Source: Cervus elaphus (taxonomy: Eukaryota > Chordata > Mammalia > Artiodactyla > Cervidae). Taken from it: a stretch of DNA of 64,000 bases. Location: positions 12,013,001 to 12,077,000 of the forward strand of contig NC_057841.1 in assembly GCF_910594005.1 (NCBI RefSeq), in the 5' to 3' direction. This document shows, piece by piece, positions 62,990-64,000 of this stretch (positions are counted from its first letter, which is position 1; each line of letters starts with the position of its first letter). The translations under genes and the position numbers were made by a program. Below the pieces are notes generated by a model, which had not been told where the DNA came from, did not search any database, and was given only the letters and a program-made list of their open reading frames with translations.

Positions 62990-64000
62990 GTAAGTAGAGC
63001 TCCTTCTCAGTTTTGAAAGCAGCGCTGTTGTGAAACAGTTTAAATTTCATATGAGATAATTGGGAAACTGAAAAGCTCTTTGAAGTTTCCTTAGATGCAT
63101 GGTTGATTGGTTCATAAGCTCAGTGTTGATTTCAGAAAAGAACGCACCTAATCTTACCGTTGCTCGTCAGCCCTGATGACATTTCTTGTTCGTGTCAGCA
63201 TTTTAACTTTATCCCTGAAACTTTGACTTCAGGCAGCTAAAGCAAACTTGAGTCTCTTTTTTCCTACTGTTAGCCGTTTCATTTTTTTTTAATTTAATTT
63301 TAACTAAGATGGCGTGAATGACTGTGTATGTCTTCTAGGCAGGATTTTTTTCTGCCTAGGCAGTTGTTAGGCAGTTGCCTAGGCACCCGTCTGTGGGGAG
63401 GTGTCCATACGCACAGGAAAGATGAGGATGTCTCCTGCTTCGGAGGAGAGATGGTATTGCTATGTTGATGTCAGGGAGGTTCTTCAGTCCCAGCTCTGCT
63501 GCTCGTGGGGCCCCTGGCGCAGCCCCTCTGTCGGGACCCTCGAGGTGTTTTGCTCTGTCTGAGCATTGGTGCTGTCTTTTTACACAGCCATCGGTGCTCT
63601 TACGTAGAACACAGTGTCTGGAACACTTTAATTTGCTTTGTCATAGTGATGGGACACTTCTGAAGCACTAACCTCCACACAGAACTACTGTGGAAAATGA
63701 GTAAGTCAAAGATAACTTATGGACGCTTTCTTTTTTAAAAAAATTTTCCCACTTCTTTTTAAACTTTTTATTTTGTTTTGGGGCATAGCTGATTAACAAT
63801 GTTGTGATAATTTCAGATGAACAGCGAAGGGACTCAGCGATATGTATACATGTATCCAATTCTCCCCCAAACTCCCCTCCCATCCAGGCTGCCACATCAC
63901 ATTGAACAGAGTTCCATGTGCTATACAGGATTACCTCTTTCATTATTTTACTTGTGATAAAACTGGAAAAAGTATACTATATCTTAGGAAATGAACGTTT
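62990..64000 (+). other. RTTN intron after window exon 25 (5' part)
   Basis: Holds a duplicated 10-base palindrome (63353-63385) and an artiodactyl L1 tail in antisense (about 63740-63945). No further exon is visible before the window ends. Confidence 0.75.
63740..63945 (-). mobile_element. Artiodactyl L1 3' end, antisense
   Basis: ggggcatagctgattaacaa, tttcagatgaacagcgaagg, ttgaacagagttccatgtgc then tatacagg: reverse complement of a moderately old artiodactyl L1 3' end. Confidence 0.65.

Overview
The window is mammalian nuclear DNA, almost certainly from a ruminant (cattle or a close bovid). It is littered with BovB (RTE-type) LINEs, Bov-tA and Bov-A SINEs, and a young ruminant-type L1, and it carries the interrupted exons of one vertebrate gene. 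There is no bacterial, phage, CRISPR or viral content.

The single gene is RTTN (rotatin), on the + strand throughout. I could place 25 internal coding exons between 596 and 62989. All joins keep the reading frame, and together they encode 1,115 codons (3,345 nt), about half of the roughly 2,226-residue protein. I estimate the middle part, about residue 800 to 1,900. Neither the start codon nor the stop codon lies in the window: the first 595 bases and the last 1,011 bases are intron. Identification rests on recognising rotatin segments by memory of the family, plus consistent splice signals and phases; no alignment was run.

Layout: exons 1-8 lie in 0.6-10.4 kb. A 6 kb intron (10.4-16.5 kb) follows, with a twin-primed BovB, an L1 3' fragment and a BovB reverse-transcriptase fragment. 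Exons 9-14 lie in 16.5-27.2 kb, with a BovB mosaic at 20-22.6 kb. An 11.7 kb intron (27.2-38.9 kb) holds an apparently full-length but broken L1 (30020-37850, minus strand). Exons 15-16 precede a 9.7 kb intron with a near full-length BovB (46.1-49.6 kb, minus). Exons 17-25 lie in 50.3-63.0 kb.

Points worth a second look are two unannotated exon-like segments (60 nt in frame at 62569; 91 nt frame-shifting at 42942), an L1 fragment whose target-site duplication copies the exon 20 splice donor, a textbook twin-priming inversion, an L1 5' region placed to act as an antisense promoter towards exon 15, and a pair of direct L1 repeats whose recombination would give an in-frame loss of exons 9-14. 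I found no sign of a new multi-gene biological system.
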